Below, in pieces: positions 6,052 to 6,888 of a DNA stretch of 6,888 bases. The notes under the pieces are model-generated. The model saw only the letters and a program-made list of their open reading frames with translations, ran no database searches and was not told where the DNA came from. Both the position numbers and the translations under genes were made by a program. The DNA is from Oscillospiraceae bacterium (GTDB lineage Bacteria; Bacillota; Clostridia; Oscillospirales; Ruminococcaceae). Location: positions 1-6,888 of the forward strand of contig WQXP01000063.1 of assembly GCA_009784765.1 (NCBI GenBank), written 5' to 3'. Positions within the stretch are counted from its first letter, which is position 1, and the number at the start of each line of letters is the position of its first letter.

Positions 6052-6888
6052 ATGAAAGCAAAAAGCAAAATCTTAGCGATGTTTGCTGCGGCGGTGTTGG
6101 TGGTCTTGGCAGTCAGCATGGTAGGGGCGAGTGAAAGGTATCAAGAGGTTGTTGATGATGAGGGCAATGTATTATCCGTTGACGAATTGATGGCGGACGC
6201 ATTGGCGTTGGAAAAAGAAGCTCTTCTATATCGAAGATGGGCGGGCGGTGCAGCGCATTTCGAAGCTTTTGAGGTTGACTTTCCCGAATTTTTTGGCGGC
6301 TCATATGTTAATGAAAAGAAGCAATTTGTGATACAAGTAACTACGTTAAATGAGTGCGTTGTCGAATACTTTTCTGAAATAATCGACACAGATGGTGTTG
6401 TTTTTGAAGAGGTTAAATACTCCATGCGTACTCTTCTTGCTTTTCAAGATGCGGTTTTAAGAATGTCTCAAAATACTATCGGTTGCTCTTTTGACGGCGT
6501 TCTGTTTGGCAGTATTTCGGGAACGGGGCTTGCCCTCGCTGAAAATGCTGTTGTTGTAACCCTCTCTGAAAACCGTATGCGTACACTTGCGGAACCGGTC
6601 CTCAAGTCGTTCAAGGAGCTTATAGAGAGCGAGAACTATTCGATTAGGTGGGGCAATTGGAAGAACTTTGTTCACACTTCTGATGAGCTGATACTTCGGT
6701 TTCAAAAATCGGCAGCAGGCCTTTTTACGGACGAAGCCTTGTACGCTGTGGAAGAGTATCGAATTGCGTGTTCCAAAATAACATCGGAATGCATTGAAAC
6801 CAACCGCATTTATGACGACATTATAATCGTTGAGTTTTCAGACGGTAACAAAATCAGGCATGGTACAACATGGGGTGCCCCCGGAAAT
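6052..6888 (+). CDS. Secreted protein, 3' truncated by window edge; possible pro-region of a trypsin-like serine protease
   Basis: An open frame of 279 codons running off the right edge with no stop. ATG at 6052 has GAAGGAGGG (6036-6044) seven bases upstream. Residues 1-26 form a Sec signal peptide with likely cleavage at VGA-SE. The segment FPEFFGGSYVNEKKQFVIQVT (77-97), followed by a helix-rich stretch with VKYSMRTLLAFQD (121-133), recalls N-terminal regions of clostridial secreted proteins in which a 'PDYYGGAYID...LVV' motif precedes a chymotrypsin-fold (S1-type) protease domain. The last visible residues, GNKIRHGTTWGAPGN, could be the start of such a domain, but no catalytic His, Asp or Ser motif is inside the window. 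The protease reading is therefore a memory-based guess; 'secreted protein of unknown function' is the safe call. It is driven by its own strong promoter next to cassette copy 2. Confidence 0.8.
   Translation, partial: MKAKSKILAMFAAAVLVVLAVSMVGASERYQEVVDDEGNVLSVDELMADALALEKEALLYRRWAGGAAHFEAFEVDFPEFFGGSYVNEKKQFVIQVTTLNECVVEYFSEIIDTDGVVFEEVKYSMRTLLAFQDAVLRMSQNTIGCSFDGVLFGSISGTGLALAENAVVVTLSENRMRTLAEPVLKSFKELIESENYSIRWGNWKNFVHTSDELILRFQKSAAGLFTDEALYAVEEYRIACSKITSECIETNRIYDDIIIVEFSDGNKIRHGTTWGAPGN

Overview
The window looks like a chromosomal segment of a low-to-mid GC member of the Bacillota, most plausibly an anaerobic clostridium (Oscillospiraceae-like). The grounds are a textbook CIRCE operator ahead of groES-groEL, consensus sigma-A promoters (several with 17-bp spacers and extended -10 elements), strong purine-rich ribosome binding sites, and a secreted protein ending in a dockerin-like helix. 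This placement is inference; no rRNA or other marker is present.

Layout. On the left, a leftward gene (41-1054) encodes a lipoprotein with a complete NodB-type polysaccharide deacetylase domain. It diverges from the rightward, HrcA/CIRCE-controlled chaperonin operon groES (1333-1617) and groEL (1682-3331), with a perfect 9-bp stem-loop between the two genes. A strong terminator closes the operon. To the right are three rightward, apparently monocistronic genes for exported proteins, each with its own promoter: a PPC-like / zinc-ribbon / degenerate-dockerin protein (3497-4636), a cysteine-rich orphan secreted protein (4914-5786), and a secreted protein cut by the window edge (6052 to beyond 6888) that may be the pro-region of a trypsin-like protease.

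The most striking feature is non-coding. The intergenic regions before the second and third secreted genes are near-identical copies of one cassette: paralogous terminator, 7-bp hairpin, 10-bp inverted repeat TTGCACAAAG/CTTTGTGCAA, A-tract block and -35 hexamer. Homology stops at the -35, although the flanking genes are unrelated. The groES promoter region carries a diverged version of the same dyad at the same arm spacing and the same distance from its -35. This suggests a shared regulator, or a mobile or duplicating promoter module, linking the heat-shock chaperonin operon to secreted-protein genes.

Working together: GroES/GroEL fold cytosolic proteins, and the other four genes act at or outside the cell envelope. 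No metabolic pathway links them; the shared upstream dyad is the only direct sign of co-regulation.
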